From CAIWHR01 sp963823215 (lineage in GTDB: Bacteria; Pseudomonadota; Gammaproteobacteria; Burkholderiales; Casimicrobiaceae), in contig CAWGKT010000003.1 of NCBI GenBank assembly GCA_963823215.1, positions 124,001-188,000 on the forward strand: DNA of 64,000 bases, written 5' to 3'. This document shows, in pieces, positions 9,031 to 18,512 of this stretch (position 1 is the stretch's first letter; every line of letters starts with the position of its first letter). The position numbers and the translations under genes are program-made. Under the pieces are notes generated by a model that saw only the letters and a list, made by a program, of their open reading frames with translations, did no database searches and was not told the origin of the DNA.

Positions 9031-10230
9031 CTATTCGCCGAGCAACTCGGCCACGGGCTGCAATTGCTCCACGTGTTCGGACACGACCTTGGCGATGACG
9101 ACGAGCGGAACGCTGAGCAGCATGCCCCAGATGCCCCATAGCCAGCCCCAGAACAGCAGCGAGATGAAGACGGCAGCCGCATTCATCTTTGCGATCCGGC
9201 CGGTCATCCACGTCGTGACGAAGGTCCCCACGAGGGTGGCGATCGAAAGCGACGCTCCACATACCAGGAACGCCATCGGGAAGGATTCGAATTGCATGAA
9301 CGCCGCCATCCCGATGGCGGCGGCGGTGACACCGGGGCCGAGATAAGGGATGACGTGCAGCAGTCCGGACGCGACCGCCCAGGCGCCCGCATTTTCGAGG
9401 CCGATCCAGCGAAAGGCGATCCAGGCGAGCACGGCGACCAGCACGTTCGTCAGGAGTAGCATGAACAGGTATTTCTGGATGGAATCGTTGATGTCATCGA
9501 GAATCTGCACGGTGATCTTTTTCTTCGACAGCGACGGACCCGTCAGCCGCACCAGCTTGCGCTTGAACGTGTCTCCGCCCAGGAGCAGAAAGAACGTCAG
9601 GAACAACACCATGATCGTCTGGCCCAGGAACCCGACGGCCCCCATGGAGCCGGATAGCAGGAACTCGCCGACCTTGAATCCCGGCTGTTCGACGATGACG
9701 TGCGTTGCCGCCGGTTTGGGGACCGAGGGGCGGCCGGTTGCTTGCGTCGTCAGCATTTCGACTTCGGTGGCGGCGCTCTGCATCTTCTGAATGTTTCCCG
9801 CGGGATCGGTGCGCAACCGCGCCACGGCGGTCGAGAATGTCTTTGCCGCTTCGGGCAGCTGCTCGATGATCGTCTGCAGCTGCCCGCGCAACGCATAGCC
9901 GCCCAGACCGAACGCGCTCAGAACGCCCACCAGGACGATGATCGTGCCTGCCGCGCGCGGAATCCGGATCCGCTCGAGATAGACGACGAGCGGATTCAGC
10001 ATGTACGCGATCAGGATTCCCACCAACAGGGATACGAAGAACGTCTGGGCGAGATCGAGCGCGCAAACAACCGCGATCACGGCAAGGAGCGTCAGCGCAA
10101 CCCCACGCGCGTCCGCTGGCACCCTGATTCTGGGGACGATCAGGTTCGGCGCCGGCGAAGGCGCACGCGCAGCATCGGCTACAGACATCAGCTCAGGCTG
10201 CGTGGGCATGGGCGCGTGGGTTGGGATCAT
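9031..10230 (-). CDS. AI-2E family (PerM/TqsA-type) membrane transporter
   Basis: An approximately 399-residue polytopic inner-membrane protein of the AI-2E/PerM family. An N-terminal pair of membrane segments (GVALTLLAVIAVVCALDL, then LLVGILIAYMLNPLVVYLE) is followed by a long soluble loop with QLPEAAKTFSTAV. A C-terminal block of five or six segments includes HVIPYLGPGVTAAAIGM and WGWLWGIWGMLLSVPL, the family signature. I prefer ATG 10230, with AAGGTCG upstream, over GTG 10251. Members export small molecules or ions; autoinducer-2 transport is shown for only a few, so the substrate is open. It is divergent from the FecR-domain gene across a 535-base gap. Confidence 0.88.
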   Translation of the reverse strand: MIPTHAPMPTQPELMSVADAARAPSPAPNLIVPRIRVPADARGVALTLLAVIAVVCALDLAQTFFVSLLVGILIAYMLNPLVVYLERIRIPRAAGTIIVLVGVLSAFGLGGYALRGQLQTIIEQLPEAAKTFSTAVARLRTDPAGNIQKMQSAATEVEMLTTQATGRPSVPKPAATHVIVEQPGFKVGEFLLSGSMGAVGFLGQTIMVLFLTFFLLLGGDTFKRKLVRLTGPSLSKKKITVQILDDINDSIQKYLFMLLLTNVLVAVLAWIAFRWIGLENAGAWAVASGLLHVIPYLGPGVTAAAIGMAAFMQFESFPMAFLVCGASLSIATLVGTFVTTWMTGRIAKMNAAAVFISLLFWGWLWGIWGMLLSVPLVVIAKVVSEHVEQLQPVAELLGE

Positions 10231-10765
10231 GTTCGACCTTGCGCGCGGCACCTAACGCCGACGAGCTCGCCGTGAGACGGGTATGGGTCGACAATGGCGG
10301 ACGGCAGCGGAACCGTCGGTGCGTTGACGCACACAGTGCGGCTGCCGTCCGCTCGCGTGCCTGCGCGGCGCCCTGGTCGGCCGGGACCGGCCGGTGCGCT
10401 ACCGAACAGACGGCCAGGGAGGTGCGCCGCACGCTGCGCAGATCGTTTGTAACAGGATGTGACCGATGCGATCGACGCGGTCCACGCATCACGCCCGGCG
10501 CGGTGCGCGTCTTCGGCGCCCCTGCTGCGGGCGGGTACATTTCCGTCAGGCTGTCATCGCAATGGGAGTGCGGCGCGTTATAGGCGCACCTCGATGCAAT
10601 GCTGCGGTTCTTGCGGTGGGTGATGCAATGGTGCCACCTGGCTTTGCCGGCCGGCCCCGCTTCGGGAAACGACGCCGCGCAGTCTCACGGGTGTCGAGCG
10701 GGTCCGCGGTTTGGCGGCCCGATTTGAACTAGCGAGTCAAACAGCGAACTTTTGCACAAGGAAAC
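10231..10765. other. Divergent intergenic region, about 535 bases
   Basis: No convincing gene. It separates the AI-2E-family gene (minus) from the FecR-domain gene (plus). It contains operator-like site 10394-10407. The sequence just before 10766 has AAGGAAAC as ribosome-binding site. A T-loop-like string near 10713-10721 was checked as tRNA and rejected. Confidence 0.6.
10394..10407 (+). promoter_or_regulatory. Operator-like palindrome, copy 1 of 6
   Basis: GTGCGCTACCGAAC followed by AGACGG. Read on the other strand it gives GTCTGTTCGGTAGCGCAC, 16 of 18 bases identical to the copy at 23385. It lies between the divergent AI-2E and FecR-domain genes. A -10-like TGTAAC at 10448-10453 would place the palindrome centre near -60 for the FecR-domain gene. 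Role inferred. Confidence 0.6.
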
Positions 10766-13294
10766 ATGATGACGATGCAATCCCTCCGTCTTCGGACCAT
10801 TGCCTTCGTGGCCGGCGTCGCCATCGCGGCCTGCAGCGGCTGGGCAGCCGCGGACCCGCCATCGCGCGTCGCGCGTCTTGGCTACACGACCGGCCCCGTC
10901 AGTTTCTCACCCGCGGGCGAGAACGATTGGGTGCAGGCCACCGTCAATCGACCGCTGACCACCGGCGATCGCCTCTGGGCGGATGCGGGCTCGAGGGCCG
11001 AGATTCAGGTCGGCGGCGCAATGATTCGCATGAACGCCGGCACCGCCGTATCGGTTCTCAATCTCGACGATCAGATCGCCCAGCTGCAGTTGACGCAGGG
11101 CACGTTGTACGTGCGCGTGCGGCGTCTCGAGCCCAACCAGGTGTTCGAGGTCGACACGCCGAATCTCGCCTTCACGCTGCGACAACCCGGCGCATATCGG
11201 ATCACGGTGGACCCCGACGGCAATACGACCGACCTCGTCGTGCGCAGTGGACAGGGCGAGGTTTACGGAGAAGGTGCTTCCTATGTCGTCGATTCGCGGC
11301 AACCGTATCGCTTCTCGGGGACCGGCTTGCGCGAGTACCAGTATCTCGACGCGCCGGGCTTCGACGAATTCGATCGCTGGTCGATCGATCGCGACCGCAG
11401 TTACGACAACTCCGTCTCCGCCCGCTACGTATCGCAGGACGTCGTCGGCTATCAGGACCTCGATGCCAATGGCACCTGGCGCGTCGACGCATCCTACGGC
11501 AACGTGTGGATTCCCAACCGCGTGGCCGCCGGCTGGGCGCCCTACCGCGACGGGCATTGGGCCTGGGTCGACCCGTGGGGGTGGACGTGGGTGGATGACG
11601 CGCCCTGGGGATTTGCCGTGTCCCATTACGGCCGCTGGACCAACATGAGTGGCACGTGGGGCTGGGTGCCGGGTCCCGTGCGCAGCCGGGCCTACTACGC
11701 GCCGGCGCTGGTCGCATTCGTTGGTGGCGGCAACTTCCAGCTTTCGATATCCACGGGCAATGTCGGCGGCATTGCGTGGTTTCCGCTGGGACCGCGCGAG
11801 GTCTATCGGCCGTCCTATGCGGTGAGCCGCGGCTATTTCGAGCGAGTCAACACCAGCAACACGATCGTCAACAACACGGTCATCAACAACTACTACAACA
11901 ACTCGAACGTTACGAATGTCGTGTACGCCAACCGGCAGGTGCCGGGTGCGGTCGTCGCCGTGCCGACGACCGCGTTCGTGCAGTCGCAGCCGGTGGGGCG
12001 GGCTGCGGTGCGGGTGACGCGGGAACAGGTCGCCAGCGCGCCCGTGGCCGTTGTCGCGCCCATCGCGCCAACGGAAAGAAGCGTGCGTGGAGCCGCCGAC
12101 GCACGCGATAAGCCGCCGCCCCGCTCGTTCGAGCGGACCGTCGTCGCCCGCACCGCACCACCGGCGGCAGCGGTCGGCTTTGCCGCGCAACAGCAGGAGC
12201 TGGCCGCGAAGCCGGGCAAGCCGCTCGACGAGGCCGCACGCAGGTCATTGAAATCGGTTGCGGTCGCGCCAGCGCCCGCGGTCACGGTCGTCACGCCGAC
12301 GCAAAAGGCGCCACCTACGATGCGTCCGCCGGCAGCGGCGCCGGGCGGCAAGCCAGGGGATGCACGCGGAAAGTCCGATGAGCGTAGACCCCCCGCAGCC
12401 ACCGCGATTCCCGGCGCGCCGGGAACGCCCGTGCCGGGAGTCGCGCCGCCGCAATCCACGCCGCCCGTACCTGCAGCACAACCGCCGGAGCAACGCGGCA
12501 AGTCCGAACCGCGCGGCAAGGGCGAACAGCGCGCACAACCCGTAGCGCCGACGCCCGTACCGCCGCAAGGCGCGGCGCCGACTCCGGTTGCACCGCCGCA
12601 GGCCACACCGCGGCAGGTCGCACCGCCGCAGGTCGCACCGCCGCAGGTCGCACCGCCGCAGGTCGCACCGACGGCGCAACCGCCGGAGCAACGCGGCAAG
12701 TCCGAACCGCGTGGCAAGGGCGAACAACGCGCACAGCCCGTGGGACCGGTTCCGGTACCGCCGCAAAGTGTGGCGCCGCGTCCCGCCATTCAACCGCAAG
12801 TCGCACCGGCGACCTCAACGGCGAAGCCGCCAGAGCCGCCCGGAAAGACCGAGCAGCGGGGCAAGGCTGAACAACGCGGACAATCCGTCGCATCGCCGCC
12901 CATGCCAGCGCCACGAGCTGCGCCGACCCCGGCCGTTCCACCCCAGGTCGCGCCGCCGGAACCCGCTGCGAAGCCGCTTGCGCAGCCCGGAAATGCGGAG
13001 AAGCGTGGAAAGGCCGAGTCCAAGGCCAGCCCGCCGCCGCAAGTCGTGCCGCCAATGCCGGCCGCACAGGCGCCAAGGCCGCCGGCGAAACCCGAGTCCG
13101 TTCCTGCCGCAGTGCCGCCCCAACCGCGCCCGCCTGTTGCTGCACCCAAATCGGCGCCGACGCAACCTCAATCAGCGCCGGGGACGGAGCCGCCGGGCAG
13201 GCAATCCAAGCCTGCGGCGGGCAAGGCGGACGAAAAGAAAAAGGATGCGGACGAGAAGAGGCGCGAGGAAGAGGAGCGTAGGCAGAAAGGGTAG
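10766..13294 (+). CDS. Secreted FecR-domain, Trp-rich (DUF6600-like) protein with Pro-rich repeat tail
   Basis: An 842-residue exported protein. It has a signal peptide (TIAFVAGVAIAACSGWAAA), a FecR-like beta-helical domain at about 35-190 (GDRLWADAGSRAEIQVGG, LTQGTLYVRVRRL), and a Trp-rich domain at about 215-340 with WAPYRDGHWAWVDPWGW and GTWGWVPGP, typical of DUF6600-like proteins. An Asn-rich linker (NTVINNYYNNSNVTNVVY) and a long Pro/Gln/Ala/Lys tail follow. The tail ends in a charged Lys/Glu/Arg segment and carries short tandem repeats and repeated EQRGKSEPRGKGEQRAQP blocks. It is probably periplasmic or surface-attached; the tail resembles a peptidoglycan-spanning or adhesive linker. 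Function unknown. No FecI-type sigma factor or TonB receptor is adjacent, so an iron-signalling role is not supported. Confidence 0.85.
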   Translation: MMTMQSLRLRTIAFVAGVAIAACSGWAAADPPSRVARLGYTTGPVSFSPAGENDWVQATVNRPLTTGDRLWADAGSRAEIQVGGAMIRMNAGTAVSVLNLDDQIAQLQLTQGTLYVRVRRLEPNQVFEVDTPNLAFTLRQPGAYRITVDPDGNTTDLVVRSGQGEVYGEGASYVVDSRQPYRFSGTGLREYQYLDAPGFDEFDRWSIDRDRSYDNSVSARYVSQDVVGYQDLDANGTWRVDASYGNVWIPNRVAAGWAPYRDGHWAWVDPWGWTWVDDAPWGFAVSHYGRWTNMSGTWGWVPGPVRSRAYYAPALVAFVGGGNFQLSISTGNVGGIAWFPLGPREVYRPSYAVSRGYFERVNTSNTIVNNTVINNYYNNSNVTNVVYANRQVPGAVVAVPTTAFVQSQPVGRAAVRVTREQVASAPVAVVAPIAPTERSVRGAADARDKPPPRSFERTVVARTAPPAAAVGFAAQQQELAAKPGKPLDEAARRSLKSVAVAPAPAVTVVTPTQKAPPTMRPPAAAPGGKPGDARGKSDERRPPAATAIPGAPGTPVPGVAPPQSTPPVPAAQPPEQRGKSEPRGKGEQRAQPVAPTPVPPQGAAPTPVAPPQATPRQVAPPQVAPPQVAPPQVAPTAQPPEQRGKSEPRGKGEQRAQPVGPVPVPPQSVAPRPAIQPQVAPATSTAKPPEPPGKTEQRGKAEQRGQSVASPPMPAPRAAPTPAVPPQVAPPEPAAKPLAQPGNAEKRGKAESKASPPPQVVPPMPAAQAPRPPAKPESVPAAVPPQPRPPVAAPKSAPTQPQSAPGTEPPGRQSKPAAGKADEKKKDADEKRREEEERRQKG
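12479..12741 (+). repeat. Coding repeats in the FecR-domain protein tail
   Basis: Two near-identical blocks of about 66 bases (about 12480-12545 and 12675-12741) encode the EQRGKSEPRGKGEQRAQP segment. Between them, a 15-base unit encoding QVAPP is repeated about four times in tandem at 12614-12673 with almost no base differences. The identity suggests recent slippage or gene conversion. There are no spacers, so this is not a CRISPR array. Confidence 0.85.
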
Positions 13295-13327
13295 CCCGGT
13301 CCGGCCTCGTCGGATGGGCACGAGGGC

Positions 13328-13353
13328 AGGGGCCGGCGCACGCGTCGGCCCCT
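13328..13353 (+). terminator. Possible intrinsic terminator after the FecR-domain gene
   Basis: AGGGGCCG and CGGCCCCT form an 8-bp perfect stem with a 10-base loop, about 35 bases after the stop. Only a short T tract (ATTT) follows, so termination may be weak. Confidence 0.5.
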
Positions 13354-13413
13354 CGCCATTTCAGACAGGGGGGTCCAACGCATTCCCGGCGTTCCGTCAA
13401 ATGCCGTCCCAAT

Positions 13414-13427
13414 GTGTGCTGGCGCAC
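13414..13427 (+). promoter_or_regulatory. Operator-like palindrome, copy 2 of 6
   Basis: GTGTGCTGGCGCAC flanked by AAT on the left and AGACG on the right. The right half matches the other copies exactly; the left half has one mismatch. It lies 79 bases before the histidine kinase start. No clear -10 hexamer sits at the class II distance; CATGTT at 13459-13464 is the nearest candidate. Confidence 0.5.
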
Positions 13428-13505
13428 AGACGCTTGCCGGGGAAGTCGTGATGCTGTCATGTTGTATTGGCGACGTCATTGCCCTGGGCGAAGGACAGGT
13501 TCTCA

Positions 13506-16500
13506 TTGAAAGCTGATCGCAAAATTGTTGCCGCGCTTGCCGGATCCACCCTGCTGGTCGGGCTGATGGTGGGGATATCGGTCCAGGCTTTCAGGCAGAC
13601 CGAGGAAGCGGCGAGCGCGCGACAGCAAACCCTGGTTGTAATCAACCGCGCAAACGATCTGCTGTCCGCAGTGACCGATGCCGAGACCGGTCAACGCGGC
13701 TTTGCGCTGACCGGCAACGAGGCCTTCCTGGCGCCGTATCTGGCGGTGCGGGATGGCATCAGCGGCCAACTGGAGGAATTGCGTCGACTTGCCTCGGTCA
13801 GCGCCGCCAGCAGGAACCTGGAGGCACTGGCCCCGCTGGTGGATGCCAAGTTGGCGGAACTGGCGCAGGTGATCGAGCTGCGCCGCAATGGCGACACGGC
13901 CGGCGTGCTGGCGGTCACGGGCAGCGGCCAGGGCAAGCGGTTGATGGATTCGATTCGTGCCGAGATGCACGGCTTCATGCAGATCGAGGACGATGCGCTG
14001 GCGCAGCGCGACGCCAGGCTCCAGGCGAACATGCGCGTACTGCTTGCCCTCATCGTTGCCTCCGGTGTGCTTACCCTGCTGCTCGCCCTCGCTTTCGTCT
14101 ACCTGATCTATCGGGACGCTCAGTATCGGCTCAAGCGTCAGGTTCATCTGGAAACACGGCATTTGCTCGACGTCCAGACGGAAACGAATGCACGGCTGCA
14201 GCAGGCCAACGTCACACTTCTGGACAGCGAGGAAAAGCTTGCCGTAACGCTCAACTCCATCGGCGACGCCGTGATCGCGACCGATGCCGAAGGGCGGGTG
14301 ACGCGCCTCAATCCCTTCGCCGAACGGCTCACCGGCTGGACGCAGGCGGAAGCCGCCGGTCGCCCGGTGGGCGACATCTTTCACATCGTCAACAAGGAAA
14401 CGCGCCAGCCCGCCACGATCCCGGTGATGGAAACGCTGGTACACGGGCACGATCCAGGGGCTGGCCAACCACACCGTGCTGATTGCGCGCGACGGCAGCG
14501 AGCGCGACATCGCCGACAGCTGCGCGCCGATACGCGGCCGCGACGGGCGGGTGATCGGAGCCGTGCTGGTGTTCCGCGATGTCACCGCGGAATACGCGAC
14601 GCAGCAGGCCCTGCGCGACAGCGCCGCGCTGGTCCAGACGATCCTCAATACCGTGGCGGACGGCATCATCACCCTGCACGCCGAAGGCGGTGTCGTCGCC
14701 AGGGCAAACTCGGCTGCCGAGAAAATGTTCGGCTTTGCCGCCGCGGAGCTCATCGGACAGGAATTCAGCTTCCTGGTACCCGAGCTCAACCGGGGCGAGC
14801 ACAACGGTGCCCTCGAGTATTACGGCGCCAGCGACGAGGCGCGTGCCGCCGGGCTCGGACGCGAGGTCAAGGGGCGGCGCAAGGACGGCAGCTTCTTCCC
14901 GCTCGAAATTGCGGTAGGTGAAATGTGGCTGGGCGGCAAGCGTTACTTCACCGGCATCCTGCGTGACATCAGCGCGCGCAAGCAAGTCGAGGAGGCGCTG
15001 CGCAAGGCAGGGGCCCTGCAGAGCGCGATATTCAACAGCGCCAACTTCTCGAGCATCGCCACCGACGCGAAGGGCGTGATTCAGATCTTCAACGTCGGCG
15101 CCGAGCGCATGCTGGGCTATGCGGCCGCCGACGTGATGAACAAGATCACGCCGGCCGACATTTCCGATCCGCAGGAGGTGATCGCGCGCGCGCAGACCTT
15201 GAGCATCGAATTCTCCACGTCGATTGCGCCGGGATTCGAGGCCCTGGTGTTCAAGGCCTCGCGCGGCATCGAGGACATCTACGAGCTGACCTACATCCGC
15301 AAGGATGGCAGCCGGTTTCCGGCCGTCGTGTCCGTCACGGCGCTTGCGCGATGCGCAGGAGGCCATCATCGGCTTTCTGCTGATCGGCACGGACAACACC
15401 GCGCGCAAGCGTGTCGAAGCGGAGCGGGCGCTGCTCGATCAGGCGCTCCACGAGAAAAATGCCGAGCTGGAGAGGGCCAAGCTGGCGGCGGAGAAAGCCA
15501 ACCTCGCGAAATCGGAGTTTCCTTTCCAGCATGAGTCATGAGCTGCGCACGCCGCTCGGCGCGATCCTCGGCTTTGCCCAGCTCATGGATTCGGGCTCGC
15601 CGCCGCCCACGGTCTCCCAGAAGCGAAGCATCGATCAGATCCTCCAGGCCGGGTGGTATCTGCTGGAGCTGATCAACGAAATCCTCGACCTCGCGCTGAT
15701 CGAGTCGGGAAAGGTCTCGCTGTCGCTGGAGCCGGTGGCGCTGGCTGACATCATGCGCGAATGCCAGGCCATGATCGAGCCGCAGGCGCAAAAGCGCGAG
15801 ATCAGCGTTGCCTTTCCCCGGCTCGAAACCCCGTTCTTCGTCAAGGCCGACCGGACGCGCGTGAAACAGGTTCTCATCAATTTGCTCTCCAACGCGATCA
15901 AGTACAACAGGGTCGGCGGATCGGTCGTGGTGAGCGCCGTCGCCGGCACCCCGGGGCGCGTGCGGATCGGTGTCACGGACACCGGTGAAGGCTTGGCTCC
16001 GGACCAGCTGGCGCAGCTCTTCCAACCGTTCAATCGTCTCGGCCAGGAGGCGAACGTCCAGGAAGGCACGGGCATCGGCCTCGTCGTGGCCAAGAGGCTC
16101 ATCGAATGGATGGGCGGCACCATCGGAGTGGAGAGCGAAGTCGGGAAGGGCAGCGTGTTCTGGGTCGAGCTGGACCTGACGGCCGGACCGCAAACTGCTG
16201 CCGGCGCCGCCGGGCCCGCGGATGCCGTGCCCGCACAAGCGCAGGCCGGCGCGCAATTGCGCACCCTGCTCTATGTCGAGGACAACCCCGCCAATCTGAT
16301 GCTGGTCGAGGATCTCATTGCGCGCCGGCCCGACATCCGCCTGCTGAGCGCGCGGGACGGCAATCGCGGTGTCGAAGTCGCGCGCGCGTCGTTGCCGGAC
16401 GTCATCCTGATGGACATCAACCTGCCCGGCATCAGCGGCGTCGATGCGCTCCGAATCCTGGCGGAAGATCCGGCAACGGCGCACATCCCGGTCATTGCGC

Positions 16501-16667
16501 TCAGTGCCAATGCCATGCCGCGTGATATCGCGAAGGGCATGGAAGCGGGGTTTTTCCGCTATCTGACCAAACCCATCAAGGTCAACGAGTTCATGGCAAC
16601 GCTGGACGTGGCGCTGAAATTCACGAAATTGCAGTCGGCCCGCGCAAATGGGGAGAAAACAGCATGA
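13506..16667 (+). CDS. Hybrid sensor histidine kinase: CHASE3-PAS-PAS-PAS-HisKA-HATPase-REC (three frameshifts)
   Basis: A membrane sensor kinase, about 1,050 residues when the frames are joined. TTG 13506 follows AAGGACAGG; TTG 13467 is an alternative. There is a membrane segment (AALAGSTLLVGLMVGISVQ), a CHASE3-type periplasmic domain (TDAETGQRGFALTGNEAFL), a second membrane segment, and three PAS domains (IGDAVIATDAEG; TVADGIITLHAEG; SANFSSIATDAKG). The HisKA phosphoacceptor SHELRTPLGAILGF has its His codon at 15537-15539. The ATPase boxes LLSNAIKYN, DTGEGL and GTGIGL follow, then a receiver domain with MDINLPG and a Lys in LTKPIK. The reading frame moves at about 14445-14447 (GGG for GG), 15344-15345 (CTTG for CTG) and 15518-15520 (TTT for TT), each one extra base with continuous homology across it. 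It overlaps the next gene by ATGA, so the two are coupled. Confidence 0.88.
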
Positions 16668-17482
16668 TGGTCGGTGCCTCGGACATTCTTGCCGCGCGAA
16701 TACTGATCGTCGATGATCAGGAGCCCAATGTCAGCCTGCTCGAGCAGTTGCTGGGCGATGCCGGCTACTCCGGCGTGACCTCGACGATGAATCCGAAGGA
16801 GGTCTGCGCGTTGCATCGCAAGAATGGCTACGACCTGATCCTGCTCGATCTGCAGATGCCCGGCATGGATGGATTCCAGGTGATGGAGGGTTTGAAGACG
16901 AACGATGCCGACGGCTACCTCCCGGTCATCGTGCTTACGGCCCAGCCGGGCCACAAGCTGCGCGCGCTGCAGGCCGGCGCGAAGGATTTCATCAGCAAGC
17001 CGTTCGATCTGGTCGAAGTGAAGACGCGCATTCACAACATGCTGGAGGTGCGGCTGCTGTACAAGCAGCTCGAGAGATTCAACACCGTGCTGGAACAGGC
17101 GGTCCGGGAACGCACGGCCGAGCTGCGCGAGAGCGAAGCGCGCTATCGCAGCCTGACCGAGCTGGCCTCCGATTGGTACTGGGAGCAGGACGAGACCGGG
17201 GCCTTCACCAAGGTTTCCGGTCCGGTGCTGGAAATGCTCGGCATCCGGGTCGATCCGCTTGTGGGTCAAGCAGGCGATGGCAAGGCGACAGGCTGGAACG
17301 AGGCGGAGCGGGAGCTGCTGCAGGCGAAGATTGCCGCCCGGCAGCCATTCCTGGATTTCGTGTTCAGCCGCAACAATGCCGACGGGTCGGGTCAGAAATT
17401 TCAGGTCAGCGGGGAGCCGATGTTCAACCAGGCCTGCCGCTTCGTCGGTTACCGCGGCATCGGCGTAGAGCTGATTGCATAG
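16664..17482 (+). CDS. Response regulator with PAS-like output domain
   Basis: A 272-residue cytoplasmic protein. The receiver domain (about 10-130) has the acidic pair in ILIVDDQEPN, the phosphoacceptor Asp in LILLDLQMPGMDG, Thr in IVLTAQ and Lys in FISKPFD. A coiled linker (QLERFNTVLEQAVRERTAELRESEARYR) leads to a PAS-like domain with DWYWEQDETGAFTKVS. There is no DNA-binding, GGDEF, EAL or HD-GYP output. It is translationally coupled (ATGA) to the hybrid kinase and followed within 31 bases by a Crp/Fnr gene, so it probably relays or tunes the kinase signal through its PAS domain rather than binding DNA. Confidence 0.87.
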   Translation: MMVGASDILAARILIVDDQEPNVSLLEQLLGDAGYSGVTSTMNPKEVCALHRKNGYDLILLDLQMPGMDGFQVMEGLKTNDADGYLPVIVLTAQPGHKLRALQAGAKDFISKPFDLVEVKTRIHNMLEVRLLYKQLERFNTVLEQAVRERTAELRESEARYRSLTELASDWYWEQDETGAFTKVSGPVLEMLGIRVDPLVGQAGDGKATGWNEAERELLQAKIAARQPFLDFVFSRNNADGSGQKFQVSGEPMFNQACRFVGYRGIGVELIA

Positions 17483-17512
17483 TAATTGCGCGCAGGATCC
17501 CGATCGTTCGCC

Positions 17513-18256
17513 ATGGCACTGCCGCATAGCCCCAATCAAAACCATCTTCTCGCCGCGCTGCCCGCGGCGGAATTCGAGCGCCTGTTGCCTCACCTGGAGC
17601 TCGTACCGATGCTGCTTGGTGAAACCCTGTACGAGCCGGGCGGCAAATTGCAGCACGTCTATTTCCCCACCACGGCCATCGTGTCGCTGCTCTATGTCAT
17701 GGAGTCCGGCGCATCGGCCGAGATCGCGGGGGTGGGCAACGAGGGAATCCTCGGCATCTCGCTGTTCATGGGCGGCGATACCACGCCCAGCTCGGCGGTC
17801 GTGCAGACTGCAGGCCACGCCTACCGCCTCCCGGGGCGGCTGCTGAAGGAGGAATTCGGTCGTGCGGGGCTGATGCAGCGCCTGCTGTTGCGCTATACGC
17901 AGGCGCTGCTCACCCAGATGTGCCAGACCGCCGCCTGCAACCGGCACCATTCGATCGAGCAGCAACTGTGCCGGTGGCTGTTGCTGACCCTCGATCGCCT
18001 GTCTTCGCAAGAGCTGGTCATGACGCAGGAACTGGTCGCCGGCGCGCTCGGCGTGCGGCGGGAAAGCATCACGGAGGCTGCCGGGAACCTGCAGCGCGGC
18101 GGTGTGGTGCGCTACCGCCGCGGCCACATCGCGGTGCTCGACCGATCGGGGCTGGAGGCCGGAGCCTGCGAGTGCTACGCCGTCGTCAAGAAGGAAATGG
18201 CCCGTCTGCTGTCCGACGTGCGTCATCGCCAGGACACTTCCGCCGCAGCCGCGTGA
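17513..18256 (+). CDS. Crp/Fnr family transcriptional regulator (paralogue A)
   Basis: A 247-residue regulator. The cyclic-nucleotide-binding-like beta roll spans about 10-130 (LYEPGGKLQHVYFPTTAIVS, VGNEGILG). A dimer helix with QMCQTAACNRHHSIEQQLCR follows. The winged helix at about 160-225 has LVAGALGVRRESITEAAGNL as the recognition region. The cAMP-contacting phosphate-binding cassette of CRP is not recognisable, nor is the FNR cysteine set, so the effector is unknown. ATG 17513 is preferred to the track-length start at 17486 because homology begins there. It follows the kinase/response-regulator pair closely and may be their transcriptional output. It shares motifs with the paralogue at 23679-24380. 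Confidence 0.87.
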   Translation: MALPHSPNQNHLLAALPAAEFERLLPHLELVPMLLGETLYEPGGKLQHVYFPTTAIVSLLYVMESGASAEIAGVGNEGILGISLFMGGDTTPSSAVVQTAGHAYRLPGRLLKEEFGRAGLMQRLLLRYTQALLTQMCQTAACNRHHSIEQQLCRWLLLTLDRLSSQELVMTQELVAGALGVRRESITEAAGNLQRGGVVRYRRGHIAVLDRSGLEAGACECYAVVKKEMARLLSDVRHRQDTSAAAA

Positions 18257-18512
18257 CGCGCGGCGCGAAGGATGCGTCGGCCCCGGTATCCGGGTTGCCC
18301 GTTGCGCCCGATGCTCGGTCGGCACGCGGCGGTCAGCTGCGCGACCGGTCGCGGATATGCACCGATTCGACGTGCCTGGAATGCGGGCTGCCGCCTTGCT
18401 GTGTTCGCTGACGTACAGAGCGCGGCAGCCTGACGGCGTAGATTCTCTCCAGTGATACCGACTCCGTGGACAACATTGGCCACGCCCGCCGCCGCAATGT
18501 GAAGGAACGATT
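18257..18512. other. Intergenic region with operator-like site
   Basis: 256 bases without a supportable gene. It carries the palindrome at 18403-18416 and a -10-like TAGATT. The ribosome-binding site of the next gene is GTGAAGGAACG. Confidence 0.6.
18403..18444 (+). promoter_or_regulatory. Operator-like palindrome (copy 3 of 6) with -10 hexamer
   Basis: GTTCGCTGACGTAC (18403-18416) followed by AGAGCG. TAGATT at 18439-18444 is 22 bases downstream, so a start site near 18451 would put the palindrome centre at -41.5, the position of a class II Crp/Fnr activator. It is upstream of the secreted protein gene at 18513. Confidence 0.6.

Noticed and set aside
10710..10745. tRNA-like T-loop (GTTCAAATC on the minus strand)
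   Set aside because: The flanking bases do not form a T stem, and no acceptor, D or anticodon arm could be found.
12614..12673. Short tandem repeats as a possible CRISPR array
   Set aside because: Units of 15 bases directly adjoin with no spacers and encode QVAPP in frame.
11893..12789. Gly/Thr/Cys-rich minus-strand frame opposite the FecR-domain tail
   Set aside because: It is the mirror of the proline-rich repeat tail; the plus-strand gene has a signal peptide and known domains.
14445..15520. Programmed ribosomal frameshifting in the kinase gene
   Set aside because: Three shifts in 1.1 kb without slippery heptamers or downstream structures, all of the one-extra-base type seen elsewhere in the window.
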